Source: Mycobacteroides abscessus ATCC 19977 (GTDB lineage Bacteria; Actinomycetota; Actinomycetes; Mycobacteriales; Mycobacteriaceae). From it: a stretch of DNA of 64,000 nt. The notes beneath the pieces are model-generated. The model saw nothing but the letters and a program-made list of their open reading frames with translations, did no database searches and was not told the DNA's origin. A program made the position numbers and the translations under genes. Location: positions 2,046,001 through 2,110,000 of the forward strand of contig NC_010397.1 of the NCBI RefSeq assembly GCF_000069185.1. Reading direction: 5' to 3'. Positions 17,561 through 26,116 of this stretch are shown in pieces; the first letter of the stretch is position 1, and the number at the start of each line of letters is the position of its first letter.

Positions 17561-19600
17561 TTAGAGCTCGGTGGCGTCCGACGCCACTTCACCGCCGTCC
17601 ACCGCCTCGACCACGGCGAGGACGTCACCGCTCGAGACCTGATGGCCGACCTGGACCGGCAGGGCGCTCAGCACCCCGTCGATCGGGCTCGCGACGGTGT
17701 GCTCCATCTTCATCGCCTCCAGGACGACAAGGGTTTGGCCCGCCGAGACCGTCTCGCCCTCGGCGACCGGTAGTCGGATCACCGAGCCCGGCATCGGCGC
17801 GGTGAGCGACCCGGGCGGGTTGAGAGTGCTCGGGTCGACGAAGCGTGGCGCCAGCCGCAGGGCGGAGTAGCCGGCGACCGAGTCGAGGTGGGCAACATCG
17901 CCGTCGAGGACGACATCATAAGTGCGGCGCACCCCGTCGACGCGCAGCACCACCCGCTCGCTACTGCCCTCGACAACCTCGACGTCGGCCAACGGCTCGT
18001 CGTCGACCTGCAGGCAGGTCCCTGTCGAACCTAACGTGTACCCGACGCGCACTTCGCGCCCACCCTGGGTCTGCCAGGTCGTGGTCTGCGGCTGCGAAGG
18101 GTTGTTGCGCCAGCCGGCGGGCAACGTGGCCTGCAGAGTTGCGACGGCACGCCGCGCGGCCACCCCGGCCACGGTCGCCGCGACGGCGTGCAGGCGCTCG
18201 GACTGCGTGTCTGGGAGGGCAGCGCCGAGTTGGGCGACGTCGTGTCGCTCAAGGAACCCAGTGTCGGTGCCCCGCCCGGCGAACTCGTCATGGCGCAGGA
18301 CGCGAACAAGCAGGTTGCGATTGGTGGTCACGCCGTGAATACGGGCGCCGGCCAGCGCCGCCGAGAGGCTGGCAAGTGCCTCGTCGCGCGTTGGTGCCCA
18401 CGCGATGACCTTGGCCAGCAGCGAATCGTAGTAATGACTGATGACCGAACCGGCACGAAAACCCGAGTCAACCCGCACGCCGGCAAGCGCCGGGACATCC
18501 AAGGTGCGCAGGGTGCCGGTACAGGGCCGGTAGTCATCGGCCGGATCCTCGGCGCACAGACGGGCCTCGACCGCGTGACCGCGAATTCGCGGGTTGTGCA
18601 TCTCCTCAGGCAGCGGGCGGCCCATGGCTACGAGCAGCTGGGCACGCACCAGGTCGAGGCCGGTGATCAGCTCGGTAACCGGGTGCTCGACCTGCAGCCG
18701 GGTGTTCATCTCGAGGAAGGCGAAGGAGTCGGCTTTGCCATCCTGAGCGGCGTCGTAGACGAACTCGACCGTCCCGGCGCCTACGTAGCCGACGGCGCGC
18801 GCGGCGGCGATGGCGGCCTCGCTCATCCGAGCGCGCAACGCGTCGTCGACGACCGGTGACGGCGCCTCCTCGATCACCTTCTGGTGTCGACGCTGCACGG
18901 AGCACTCGCGCTCGAACAGAGAGACGACGTTTCCGTGCGTGTCGGCCATGATCTGGATCTCGACGTGGCGTGGGCGCTGGACGTAACGCTCGAGGAAGAC
19001 GGTGCCGTCGGCGAACGCGGCGGCGGCCTCACGCGAAGCGGAGGTGACCGCTTCGTCGAGCTCGTCCGGCGACGCGACAATGCGCATGCCTCGGCCACCG
19101 CCGCCGGCGCTGGCCTTGACCAGCACGGGGTAGCCGACGTCGGCGGCCAGCTTCGCCAGCTGCTCGGCCGATAGCCCCGTCGTGTCGCCACCGGGCAGCA
19201 CAGGCACCCCCGCGTCGGACATCGTCTTCTTGGCCTGCAGCTTCGAGCCCATCGCGTCGATCGCCCCGGGCGGCGGACCGATGAAGACGAGGTCGGCGGC
19301 GGCACAGGCGCGCGCGAACCCGGCGTTTTCCGAAAGGAAGCCGTAGCCGGGGTGTACTGCGTCCGCGCCGGTGAGCGAGGCAGCGGCGATGATCCGGTGG
19401 ATGTCGAGGTAGGTCTCAGCGGCAGACGAGCCGGGAAGGTGCACGGCCTCGTCGGCGTCGGCGACGTGCCACGCGTCGGCGTCGGCGTCGGAATAGACCG
19501 CGACGGTGGCGATGCCGAGATCGCGGCAAGTGCGGAACACCCGCCGCGCGATCTCGCCACGGTTGGCGACCAGGACCTTGCGGATCTTGGGCATCGCCAT
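17561..19600 (-). CDS. Biotin-dependent acyl-CoA carboxylase alpha subunit (biotin carboxylase + BCCP)
   Basis: A 679-residue alpha subunit. Residues 1-450 form biotin carboxylase: KVLVANRGEIARRV, the ATP-grasp lid KASAGGGGRGMR, and EMNTRLQVEHPVTE. The final 80 residues form the biotinyl domain with the lysine motif EAMKMEHTV. The layout matches MccA, AtuF and LiuD. It carboxylates biotin for the beta subunit encoded just upstream, whose stop overlaps its start (TGATG). The surrounding AtuA-like and acyl-CoA dehydrogenase genes favour a geranyl-CoA- or methylcrotonyl-CoA-type substrate. Propionyl-CoA cannot be excluded from sequence alone. Confidence 0.92.
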   Translation of the reverse strand: MAMPKIRKVLVANRGEIARRVFRTCRDLGIATVAVYSDADADAWHVADADEAVHLPGSSAAETYLDIHRIIAAASLTGADAVHPGYGFLSENAGFARACAAADLVFIGPPPGAIDAMGSKLQAKKTMSDAGVPVLPGGDTTGLSAEQLAKLAADVGYPVLVKASAGGGGRGMRIVASPDELDEAVTSASREAAAAFADGTVFLERYVQRPRHVEIQIMADTHGNVVSLFERECSVQRRHQKVIEEAPSPVVDDALRARMSEAAIAAARAVGYVGAGTVEFVYDAAQDGKADSFAFLEMNTRLQVEHPVTELITGLDLVRAQLLVAMGRPLPEEMHNPRIRGHAVEARLCAEDPADDYRPCTGTLRTLDVPALAGVRVDSGFRAGSVISHYYDSLLAKVIAWAPTRDEALASLSAALAGARIHGVTTNRNLLVRVLRHDEFAGRGTDTGFLERHDVAQLGAALPDTQSERLHAVAATVAGVAARRAVATLQATLPAGWRNNPSQPQTTTWQTQGGREVRVGYTLGSTGTCLQVDDEPLADVEVVEGSSERVVLRVDGVRRTYDVVLDGDVAHLDSVAGYSALRLAPRFVDPSTLNPPGSLTAPMPGSVIRLPVAEGETVSAGQTLVVLEAMKMEHTVASPIDGVLSALPVQVGHQVSSGDVLAVVEAVDGGEVASDATEL

Positions 19601-21201
19601 CACATCCGGAACACGCCGTAGCCACGCTGGCCACGGACCTCGCCGTTGTGGATCACCGACAGGCAGAACCCGAGAACGGTCCGCGTATCGCGGGGATCGA
19701 TGATCCCGTCGTCGTAAAGTCGGCCGCTGTTGGCCAGTGCGACGGATTCGCGCTCGATCTGTTCCTCGACGGCGGCGCGCATCTGGGCGTCGGCCTCCTC
19801 GTCGAAGGGCAGCCCGCGGTCGGCGGCGGACTCGCGCGCCACGATGGACAGCACTCCGGCCAGTTGCGCCGGACCCATCACGGCCGACTTCGAGTTAGGC
19901 CAAGCGAATAGGAAACGCGGCGAGTACGACCGTCCGCACATGCCGTAGTTCCCGGCACCGTAGGACGCACCCATGGTGATGGTCACGTGCGGAACTGTGC
20001 TGTTGGACACGGCGTTGATCATCTTGGCGCCGTCCTTGATGATGCCGCCCTGCTCGTACTCGGCACCGACCATGAAACCGGTGGTGTTCTGCAGGAAGAT
20101 GAGGGGGGTGTCGATCTGATTCGCCAGTTGGATGAACTGCGAACCCTTCTCGGCCTCCTCACTGAACAGGATGCCCCGTGCGTTGGCGAGGATGCCGACC
20201 GGGAAGCCGTGGATCGAGGCCCAGCCGGTGACGAGTGACGTGCCGTAGAGAGGTTTGAACTCGTCGAAGGTCGAGCCGTCGACCACTCGGGCGATGACGT
20301 CGCGGGGGTCGAAGGGCACCTTCGGATCGACCGACGCGATGCCGAGCAGCTGATCGGGGTCGTGCACCGGCGGGTGCGGCGGCGTGGTGGGTCCGGGGCC
20401 GCTCTTCCGCCAGTTGAGCCGCGCCATGATGCGACGGCCGATGCGGATCGCATCCTGCTCGTCCTCTGCCATGTAATCGGCCAGCCCCGAGGTGCGGGCG
20501 TGCATGTCGGCGCCGCCGAGCGACTCGTCATCGGAGACCTCGCCCGTGGCCATCTTGACCAGCGGCGGACCGCCGAGGAACACCTTGGAACGGTTGCGCA
20601 CCATCACGACGTAGTCGCACATGCCCGGGACGTACGCACCTCCCGCGGTCGAGTTGCCGAAGACCAAGGCCAGTGTCGGCAGCCCCGCTGCGCTGTGCTG
20701 TGTCAAGTCGTGGAACAGCTGTCCGCCGGGCACGAAGATCTCTGCCTGTGTGGGCAGGTCGGCGCCGCCAGACTCGACGATGTTGATGATGGGCAGTCGG
20801 TTCTCCCGCGCGATGGCCATGCCGCGGAACACCTTGCGGAAGGTATAAGGGTTCGATGCGCCGCCGCGGACGGTGGGGTCGTGGGCGATGATCATCGACT
20901 CGATGCCCTCGACCACGCCGATGCCTACCACCACGCTACCGCCGACGGGGAACTTACTGCCCCAGGCGGCGAAGGGGCATAGTTCGAGGAACGCCGTGTC
21001 GGGGTCGAGCATCAGCTCGATGCGCTCGCGGACAAGCAGCTTGCCCCGCTTACGGTGGCGCGCAACGTATTTCGCGCCGCCGCCGCCGTTGACCAGCGCC
21101 AGTTGCTCCGCGATGGTGTCGAGTTGCGCGCTCAGTCCTTCGCGGTTCTTGAGATAGCCGGGCGCGGTGTCGTCGACCCGATCGGGCAGGACCTGTACCA
21201 A
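19600..21201 (-). CDS. Acyl-CoA carboxylase beta subunit (carboxyltransferase)
   Basis: A 533-residue carboxyltransferase of the MccB/AtuC/LiuB type, with the crotonase-like N and C halves: GKLLVRERIELMLDPDTAFLEL, GGGAYVPGMCDYVV (acyl-CoA side), then QNTTGFMVGAEYEQGGIIKDGAKM and SYGAGNYGMCGRSYSPRFLFAWPNS (biotin side). It transfers carboxyl from biotin to an acyl-CoA in complex with the next gene's product. The full AEYEQGGIIKDGAKM region is characteristic of methylcrotonyl/geranyl-CoA carboxylases rather than propionyl-CoA carboxylases. First gene of the minus-strand carboxylase operon. Confidence 0.92.
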   Translation of the reverse strand: MVQVLPDRVDDTAPGYLKNREGLSAQLDTIAEQLALVNGGGGAKYVARHRKRGKLLVRERIELMLDPDTAFLELCPFAAWGSKFPVGGSVVVGIGVVEGIESMIIAHDPTVRGGASNPYTFRKVFRGMAIARENRLPIINIVESGGADLPTQAEIFVPGGQLFHDLTQHSAAGLPTLALVFGNSTAGGAYVPGMCDYVVMVRNRSKVFLGGPPLVKMATGEVSDDESLGGADMHARTSGLADYMAEDEQDAIRIGRRIMARLNWRKSGPGPTTPPHPPVHDPDQLLGIASVDPKVPFDPRDVIARVVDGSTFDEFKPLYGTSLVTGWASIHGFPVGILANARGILFSEEAEKGSQFIQLANQIDTPLIFLQNTTGFMVGAEYEQGGIIKDGAKMINAVSNSTVPHVTITMGASYGAGNYGMCGRSYSPRFLFAWPNSKSAVMGPAQLAGVLSIVARESAADRGLPFDEEADAQMRAAVEEQIERESVALANSGRLYDDGIIDPRDTRTVLGFCLSVIHNGEVRGQRGYGVFRM

Positions 21202-21244
21202 AGTTTTCCCTCCAAGCGACCATCGACGTCGATCTACTAGGCGC

Positions 21245-21268
21245 TGATGTTAGCCGCAATTAACATCA
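21245..21268. promoter_or_regulatory. Palindromic operator upstream of the carboxylase operon
   Basis: TGATGTTA at 21245-21252 and TAACATCA at 21261-21268 form a perfect 8-bp inverted repeat with an 8-bp spacer, 44 bp upstream of the carboxyltransferase start. Size and spacing are right for a TetR-family dimer site, most simply the regulator at 14081-14776. No other copy was found upstream of the thiolase operon by eye. Confidence 0.55.
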
Positions 21269-21562
21269 GGTGACAACGGTGCGGGGCGGGCGTCGGATTT
21301 GTTCCGCGCCATGGTTCCGTCGAATGGCGAGGGATCGAAGCGGTGCGTTTCGCTGCAGATCGAGCGATCGAAGGAATTGACTGGGGAGGGACGGCACACA
21401 CGCCGCTGGAGTTGCCCCTGGCTCGGATGTGTTACCCAGCGATGTCGCGAATGTCTTGCATCCACCGGGAACCGGGAACCCGCGCGAGCGAGTCGCAGTG
21501 ACTCCGTAAGAACGGGGTCGATAACCGTCATCTGAAGGGATAGCTCTTGACCCCGTAGAGGT

Positions 21563-21601
21563 CTCACAGCGGAGAACGAACTGACGGCCCTCCGCTGTGA
21601 G
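21563..21601. terminator. Perfect 12-bp stem-loop in the intergenic gap
   Basis: CTCACAGCGGAG at 21563-21574 pairs perfectly with CTCCGCTGTGAG at 21590-21601 across a 15-nt loop. No T tract follows, so a classical intrinsic terminator is uncertain. It might end transcripts from the TetR gene at 21767, mark a lost mobile element, or be an RNA structure. Confidence 0.4.
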
Positions 21602-21766
21602 CCTCCAGCCTGGCAGTGTGGCTCCTTGCGAGGTCGTATCGAGTTCCTCGACTGGAGCGTTGAGTCTCTACGGTCGCGATCTCAGATGAACGCTCGCAGT
21701 GATTGTCAGTGTCGCGCCATGCCCTTCAGCCCAACCGAGTAGTGCATAACGCCGGTCGGCCAGAAT

Positions 21767-22441
21767 CTATCGGGTCTCCTCGGCTTTGGCCAGCGGCGGA
21801 GCGGCCTGATCAGGCGCCTGTCCGAGGGTATATAGGCCGAGAATGCCGAGAAAACCCGCACAGTGCTCGATAAGCATTTCAGTCGAGAGGTTCAGTTGTC
21901 CGTCGATCCAGCGACGGAGTATCTCGAACAGACCCCCGACACCGTAGGTAGCGGCGAGATCTGCGACTTGGAGCACATCGCTGGGTATATCGAGGTGCAA
22001 GCGGGCCTCTCTGAGCACCAGCTCCGCAAAATCGGTCATCAGTTCGCTTCGCAGTTGCCGAAGGAGGGATTCTGCGCCCGATTCGACAAACAGTATACGG
22101 GCCATGCGGGGATCGTTCTCGATCAGCTGAACCAGGGCCTTGATCGGAGCGTAAGCCAGTTCTTGAGGAGCTACGGTGTCGTCCGGAATGGCGCTGGTTA
22201 TCACCGCTTGGAAGGTGGCGGAGATCTTGGCAAATACCGCGCGCAGGAGCGCGTCTCGGTCGCGAAACTGTTGGTAGAAGTACCGGCTCGTCACTCCTGA
22301 TTTCGCACACACCGCGGTCACGGTGCACGCGGTAGCTCCGTGGGTGCCCATGATTGAGACCGTGGCATCAATCAACCTCACGCGGCGCTGCGCATCGCGT
22401 TGAGTTGCGGACAGCCCGCCATAAACACGTGCTGGACTCAT
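21767..22441 (-). CDS. TetR-family regulator
   Basis: A 224-residue TetR protein with a helix-turn-helix at about residues 18-60 (LIDATVSIMGTHGATACTVTAVCAKSGVTSRYFYQQFRDRDALL). It is divergent from the PF10118 gene at 22511, with a perfect inverted repeat between them. Autorepression together with control of that gene is the simplest model. Its C-terminal ligand pocket cannot be assigned. Confidence 0.88.
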   Translation of the reverse strand: MSPARVYGGLSATQRDAQRRVRLIDATVSIMGTHGATACTVTAVCAKSGVTSRYFYQQFRDRDALLRAVFAKISATFQAVITSAIPDDTVAPQELAYAPIKALVQLIENDPRMARILFVESGAESLLRQLRSELMTDFAELVLREARLHLDIPSDVLQVADLAATYGVGGLFEILRRWIDGQLNLSTEMLIEHCAGFLGILGLYTLGQAPDQAAPPLAKAEETR

Positions 22442-22462
22442 GTCCTACAGTCTGGCAGTCTT

Positions 22463-22486
22463 ATCTGACAAGGTATAAAGTCAGAT
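22463..22486. promoter_or_regulatory. Operator palindrome in the divergent TetR/PF10118 promoter
   Basis: ATCTGAC at 22463-22469 and GTCAGAT at 22480-22486 form a perfect 7-bp inverted repeat with a 10-bp spacer (AAGGTATAAA). It is centred in the 69-bp divergent gap. The spacer contains TATAAA, a possible -10 element, so repressor binding would block the promoter directly. Confidence 0.6.
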
Positions 22487-22510
22487 CCAAATTTCAAGGA
22501 AGGACCTCAA

Positions 22511-23380
22511 ATGTCGGACGATCAAGCCCCGACCCGGACCCGGGTGCTGCCAAAGCCCAGGCGTGTTCGGTTTCCGATGCCGACCTCCACGAAGCGGCAA
22601 CACTTCGTCGATGGCGACCTGGTGATGAGCCATTTCATCGCGGTGCTTTCTGCGACGTTCCCGGAAGGCGAGGATTTCTTCATCCGCTCGGTCAGGAACT
22701 TCCAGAGTTCCATCGACGATCCCCAATTGGAGACAGCGGTCAAGGGTTTCATCGGACAAGAGGCCACACATCGACACCAGCATCGTCTCCTCAACGAGCG
22801 ACTCCAGGTCATGGGGTATCCGACCGCGCGAATCGACCGTCATGTCGCACGCCTGATCAAGCGATTGGAACGGCGCTTTTCGCCGGAAATGCGGCTGTCC
22901 ATGACCTCCGCGTTGGAGCACTACACCGCTACGCTGGCAGAAATCATTCTTACCAGCGAAGACGCCCAGAAGCTCATCGGCCAGACAGAGGTTCGACCGA
23001 TCCTGCTGTGGCATGCCTTCGAGGAGTCGGAGCACAAAGCGGTTGCCTTCGATGTCTATCAGCTGATTGGAGGAACCGAGCGCACCCGTGTACGGGGCAT
23101 GCGGATCGCTTCAGTAATTCTGTTCGGCGAGCTCATTCTGCAGACTGCCTTGTCCATGGCCGCCGATAGAGCCTCATATAACCCGGTCACGTTGGTGCGC
23201 AGTCTGTACCGCTTCAGTCGCACCCCGATGTTCACCGCCGATGCGCTGCGGCGTTTCCGTTCCTACAATCGCCCGGGTTTCCATCCTGATGATTGGGACA
23301 GCGCTGCGGTCCTGGAGCGTTGGAGCAAAGAACTGTTCGATCAAGACGGTTCACAGCGAGTTATCGCTCAGTCGGGATAG
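22511..23380 (+). CDS. PF10118-type metal-dependent hydrolase-like (ferritin-like) protein
   Basis: A 289-residue protein of the family annotated as predicted metal-dependent hydrolase (PF10118). Metal-ligand-like motifs follow a helical ferritin-like pattern: FPEGEDFFIRSVRN, FIGQEATHRHQHRLLNE, SALEHYTATLAE, and WHAFEESEHKAVAFDVY. The spacing of E and H residues suggests a di-metal centre. Function is not established for the family. Members are common near fatty-acid and monooxygenase genes in mycobacteria. An A/G-rich site (AAGGAAGGA) precedes the ATG. Confidence 0.82.
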   Translation: MSDDQAPTRTRVLPKPRRVRFPMPTSTKRQHFVDGDLVMSHFIAVLSATFPEGEDFFIRSVRNFQSSIDDPQLETAVKGFIGQEATHRHQHRLLNERLQVMGYPTARIDRHVARLIKRLERRFSPEMRLSMTSALEHYTATLAEIILTSEDAQKLIGQTEVRPILLWHAFEESEHKAVAFDVYQLIGGTERTRVRGMRIASVILFGELILQTALSMAADRASYNPVTLVRSLYRFSRTPMFTADALRRFRSYNRPGFHPDDWDSAAVLERWSKELFDQDGSQRVIAQSG

Positions 23381-23395
23381 CAAAGGTACGGAAGT

Positions 23396-23430
23396 GCGGC
23401 GACGCAGGAGCATCGTTCCTGCGTCGCCGC
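23396..23430 (+). terminator. Strong intrinsic-type terminator hairpin
   Basis: GCGGCGACGCAGGA at 23396-23409 pairs perfectly over 14 bp with TCCTGCGTCGCCGC at 23417-23430 across a 7-nt loop and is followed by TTTCG. It lies 16 bp after the PF10118 gene stop and faces the convergent TetR gene, so it could serve both. Confidence 0.75.
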
Positions 23431-23563
23431 TTTCGAACAGGGCGCGACGCGTCGGTCGACTGACGGATTCGGTGCTAGGTGGCCGGTGAAGGCGGTGGTC
23501 GGGACCGCAAATGCAGTTCGCAGCGATCGCCACGGGGCTGGCTGGCCCTGTCGTGAGCCTCGA

Positions 23564-24253
23564 TCAGTCGCTGACGACATAGCGTTGAGCCAGGGTTTCA
23601 GCAAGTCTGCTGGTGTGCGCGACCACTTCTTTCTCGGTCACCGCAAGCAAACCCGAGTGCCAGGCGGTGATGACTTCGACGAACCCCCCGACGGCGATCA
23701 GGGTGTCCATGCGAAGGGCCATCTCGTCGGCATCGTGTCGGAGGTGTGGCCGGCTTGCCTCAACGACCAACTGCGTTGCCTCCTGGAGCGCCACCGCGCG
23801 GCGGTCTTGTAGCGGTGAGCTACCGACATGCTGAGCGAGGAGGATGTGCGCTCGGCCGGGATCGCGTGCGATCCCATCGACCACGATGGCTATCGCTGCG
23901 GTGATTGTCTCGATCGGCGGCCGATTCGCACGCTCGGTGAAGAGCGCGGCGACCTCGCCGAGCATGTCATTGCGGACGCCATCCCACGCAGCAACGAGCA
24001 GCTCGTCGCGCGTCTTGAAGTCCTCGTAGAAGTACCGATCGTTCAGGCTTGTGCGGGCGCATACTCCGCGCATAGTGACCGCGGCCCAACCGCTCTCACT
24101 CCAAATCTCGGTTGCGGCCTCGATCAATTGCTGCCGTCGTTCTGCACGACGCTCGGCCCCGGTCCGACCACCCCAGCGCTTATTTCTCGACCGCACCTCT
24201 CCATCTTGACAAAGCGCCCGGTGCATGACAAAACTGGTGGCATGCGACACCAA
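23564..24253 (-). CDS. TetR-family regulator of the monooxygenase cluster
   Basis: A TetR protein of up to 229 residues. The helix-turn-helix (LIEAATEIWSESGWAAVTMRGVCARTSLNDRYFYEDFKTRDELL) starts near residue 42, so the true start may be inside, at the ATG at 24226 or the GTG at about 24196. It is divergent from the SDR gene that begins the long plus-strand catabolic array. An imperfect inverted repeat (TGGTG-N8-CACCA) lies at about 24234-24251, close to or within its 5' end. It is the best candidate for the regulator of the 24.3-41.0 kb array. Confidence 0.85.
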   Translation of the reverse strand: MVSHATSFVMHRALCQDGEVRSRNKRWGGRTGAERRAERRQQLIEAATEIWSESGWAAVTMRGVCARTSLNDRYFYEDFKTRDELLVAAWDGVRNDMLGEVAALFTERANRPPIETITAAIAIVVDGIARDPGRAHILLAQHVGSSPLQDRRAVALQEATQLVVEASRPHLRHDADEMALRMDTLIAVGGFVEVITAWHSGLLAVTEKEVVAHTSRLAETLAQRYVVSD

Positions 24254-24324
24254 TGGTGGCTGATGCCCCCAGATGAGAGTTCCCCCACATCACACGTCAA
24301 TGTCGCGACCCGGAAGGCAGACAG

Positions 24325-25179
24325 ATGAGATTGCTGCCATTCGGCGGCGCACCCGGCAGAACGCACCGAGCCGATGCAGTCGTCACGGGCGCAGGAAGCG
24401 GTATCGGCCGCGCATTCGCCGTGGAGCTTGCACGCCGAGGCGGACGCGTGGTGTGCGCCGACAGAGATCCCGTCACCGCAAAAGAGTCGGCAGAGTTGGT
24501 GAGGCAGGCTGGCGGCGAAGGCTTCGACATCGCATGCGACGTCACCGATCTTGAGCAGATCCGCAACCTCGCTGATGTGAGCGAAGACTGGTTCGGGAAG
24601 GCCGCGAGCCTCGTCATCAATAACGCCGGAATCGGTGCAGGTGGTAACCGAATCGGCGCGACGTCAATCGAGGACTGGAAAGCGGCGATTTCGGTCAACC
24701 TCTGGGGCGTTATCTACGGCTGCGAGACTTTTGTGCCGCGGCTCCGCAGCAGTGGGCATGGCGGAGTCATCAATGTGGCGTCCGCAGCGAGCTTTGGCTC
24801 GGCCCCTCGAATGGCGGCTTACAACGTGAGCAAGGCCGGAGTCCTCGCTCTGTCGGAGACATTGGCGGCCGAACTGAGCGGTACTGACGTCAAGGTCACA
24901 GTGCTTTGCCCCACCTTCGTGAAGACGAACATCGTCAAAAATCCTCAAATCGACGAGGCGGCTGCGAGGCTCGCGGCCAACCTGATGAAATGGACTGGCA
25001 TTTCGCCACAGCACGTTGCTCGAACGACGTTGAACGCGCATGATCGCGGACAAATTTATGTAGTGCCCCAACTCGATGCCAAAGTCTTGTGGCAACTCAA
25101 GAGAGCCCTACCCGGTCCTTTTACACGCACGCTGGGCCTCGTGGAGCGCATGGCCTCATGGAACGATTCAGCCGAGTAG
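24325..25179 (+). CDS. Short-chain dehydrogenase/reductase
   Basis: A 284-residue classical SDR: nucleotide-binding VTGAGSGIGRAFA, structural NNAG, catalytic serine region INVASAAS and YNVSK. The aspartate after the second strand (CADRD) indicates NAD(H) preference. In this array it probably oxidises an alcohol to the ketone used by the flavin monooxygenases. ATG at 24325 preceded by GGAAGG. First gene of the array. Confidence 0.9.
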   Translation: MRLLPFGGAPGRTHRADAVVTGAGSGIGRAFAVELARRGGRVVCADRDPVTAKESAELVRQAGGEGFDIACDVTDLEQIRNLADVSEDWFGKAASLVINNAGIGAGGNRIGATSIEDWKAAISVNLWGVIYGCETFVPRLRSSGHGGVINVASAASFGSAPRMAAYNVSKAGVLALSETLAAELSGTDVKVTVLCPTFVKTNIVKNPQIDEAAARLAANLMKWTGISPQHVARTTLNAHDRGQIYVVPQLDAKVLWQLKRALPGPFTRTLGLVERMASWNDSAE

Positions 25180-25192
25180 AGGAGAAGGAAAA

Positions 25193-26116
25193 ATGGCTTT
25201 CGCATACAGCGACATGCTCGAGACAATCAAAAACAAGCAATGGGCTCTAGCCGATATCGATTGGGACGCCCCTGGCGCGGAACTGATCACCGATGAACAG
25301 CGCCCCAAACTCAAGCAATTCATGTCCGACGTGGTGTGGATTGAGCATGTTGGAGCACGTGCCTTCGCCGCGATGGCTCCGAAGGCGCCATTCGAAGCGC
25401 TCGGAGACATTTACCGTTACTTTCACGCCGAGGAGCAGCGCCACGCCAATGCCGAACTTGCCCTGATGCGCCGGTGGGGCATGCTCGAGGAAGGCGAGAA
25501 ACCGGTCCCGAACAAGAATATTCGGTTGGTGATCGAATGGCTGGACCGTTATGCCGAAGCCCTGCCCCTGACCGTCATCGGGGCCGCGATTCCGGCACTG
25601 GAGACTGCGCTCGATGGAGCGCTGCTGAAGTTTCTCCTCGATGAGGTTGACGACCCTGTGTGCGGGGAGGTGTTCAACAAGGTCAACAGCGACGAATCGC
25701 GGCATCTCGCGGTTGGCTTCCAAGTCTTGAATGACCTGGGCGCCAGCCCCATGCGAATCCACGCCATTCAAACTGCGGGTGCTCTGGTCGACCCGCGCAT
25801 TCTCACCGGCGCGTTGCTGTATATCCCGCTCCTGACGCGCATGTTGATGAATCTCAACGCTATGGGTCTGTCCGAGGAGAAGTTATACAATGCAGTGACG
25901 CGGTATGCCAATGTCGGCGACCGGAGTGAGCACACGCGGAGGGTGCCCGGCTATCACATCTTGAAGGCGCACATGTCGTCTTCCATCAAGCGGTCCCAGC
26001 CTCTGCACTTCGTGTCTCAGCGCCTTGGCAATGCGATCGATGTCTTCCCTGTTCAGATTTTCGGCCGGCCCCCATCATGGACGGACGAACTGACCTACGA
26101 ACCGGTGGCCAAATGA
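25193..26116 (+). CDS. Ferritin-like di-iron protein, unknown function
   Basis: A 307-residue helical protein with two clear di-iron-type motifs, YFHAEEQRHANAE near residue 82 and NSDESRHLAVGF near residue 165, plus an upstream EHVGARAF. This resembles AurF-like and other ferritin-like oxygenases. It may be an oxygenase or a redox helper for the adjacent monooxygenases. The ATG at 25193 follows GGAGAAGGA, ruling out a longer in-frame start. Its stop overlaps the next start (ATGA). No confident family name. Confidence 0.72.
   Translation: MAFAYSDMLETIKNKQWALADIDWDAPGAELITDEQRPKLKQFMSDVVWIEHVGARAFAAMAPKAPFEALGDIYRYFHAEEQRHANAELALMRRWGMLEEGEKPVPNKNIRLVIEWLDRYAEALPLTVIGAAIPALETALDGALLKFLLDEVDDPVCGEVFNKVNSDESRHLAVGFQVLNDLGASPMRIHAIQTAGALVDPRILTGALLYIPLLTRMLMNLNAMGLSEEKLYNAVTRYANVGDRSEHTRRVPGYHILKAHMSSSIKRSQPLHFVSQRLGNAIDVFPVQIFGRPPSWTDELTYEPVAK

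Larger units (their letters stand above)
21202..21766. other. Intergenic stretch of 565 bp without a gene
   Basis: Between the carboxylase operon and a convergently oriented flank lies non-coding DNA. Short open frames on both strands have no family features or ribosome-binding sites. It holds the operator at 21245-21268 and a perfect 12-bp hairpin at 21563-21601. Confidence 0.6.
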
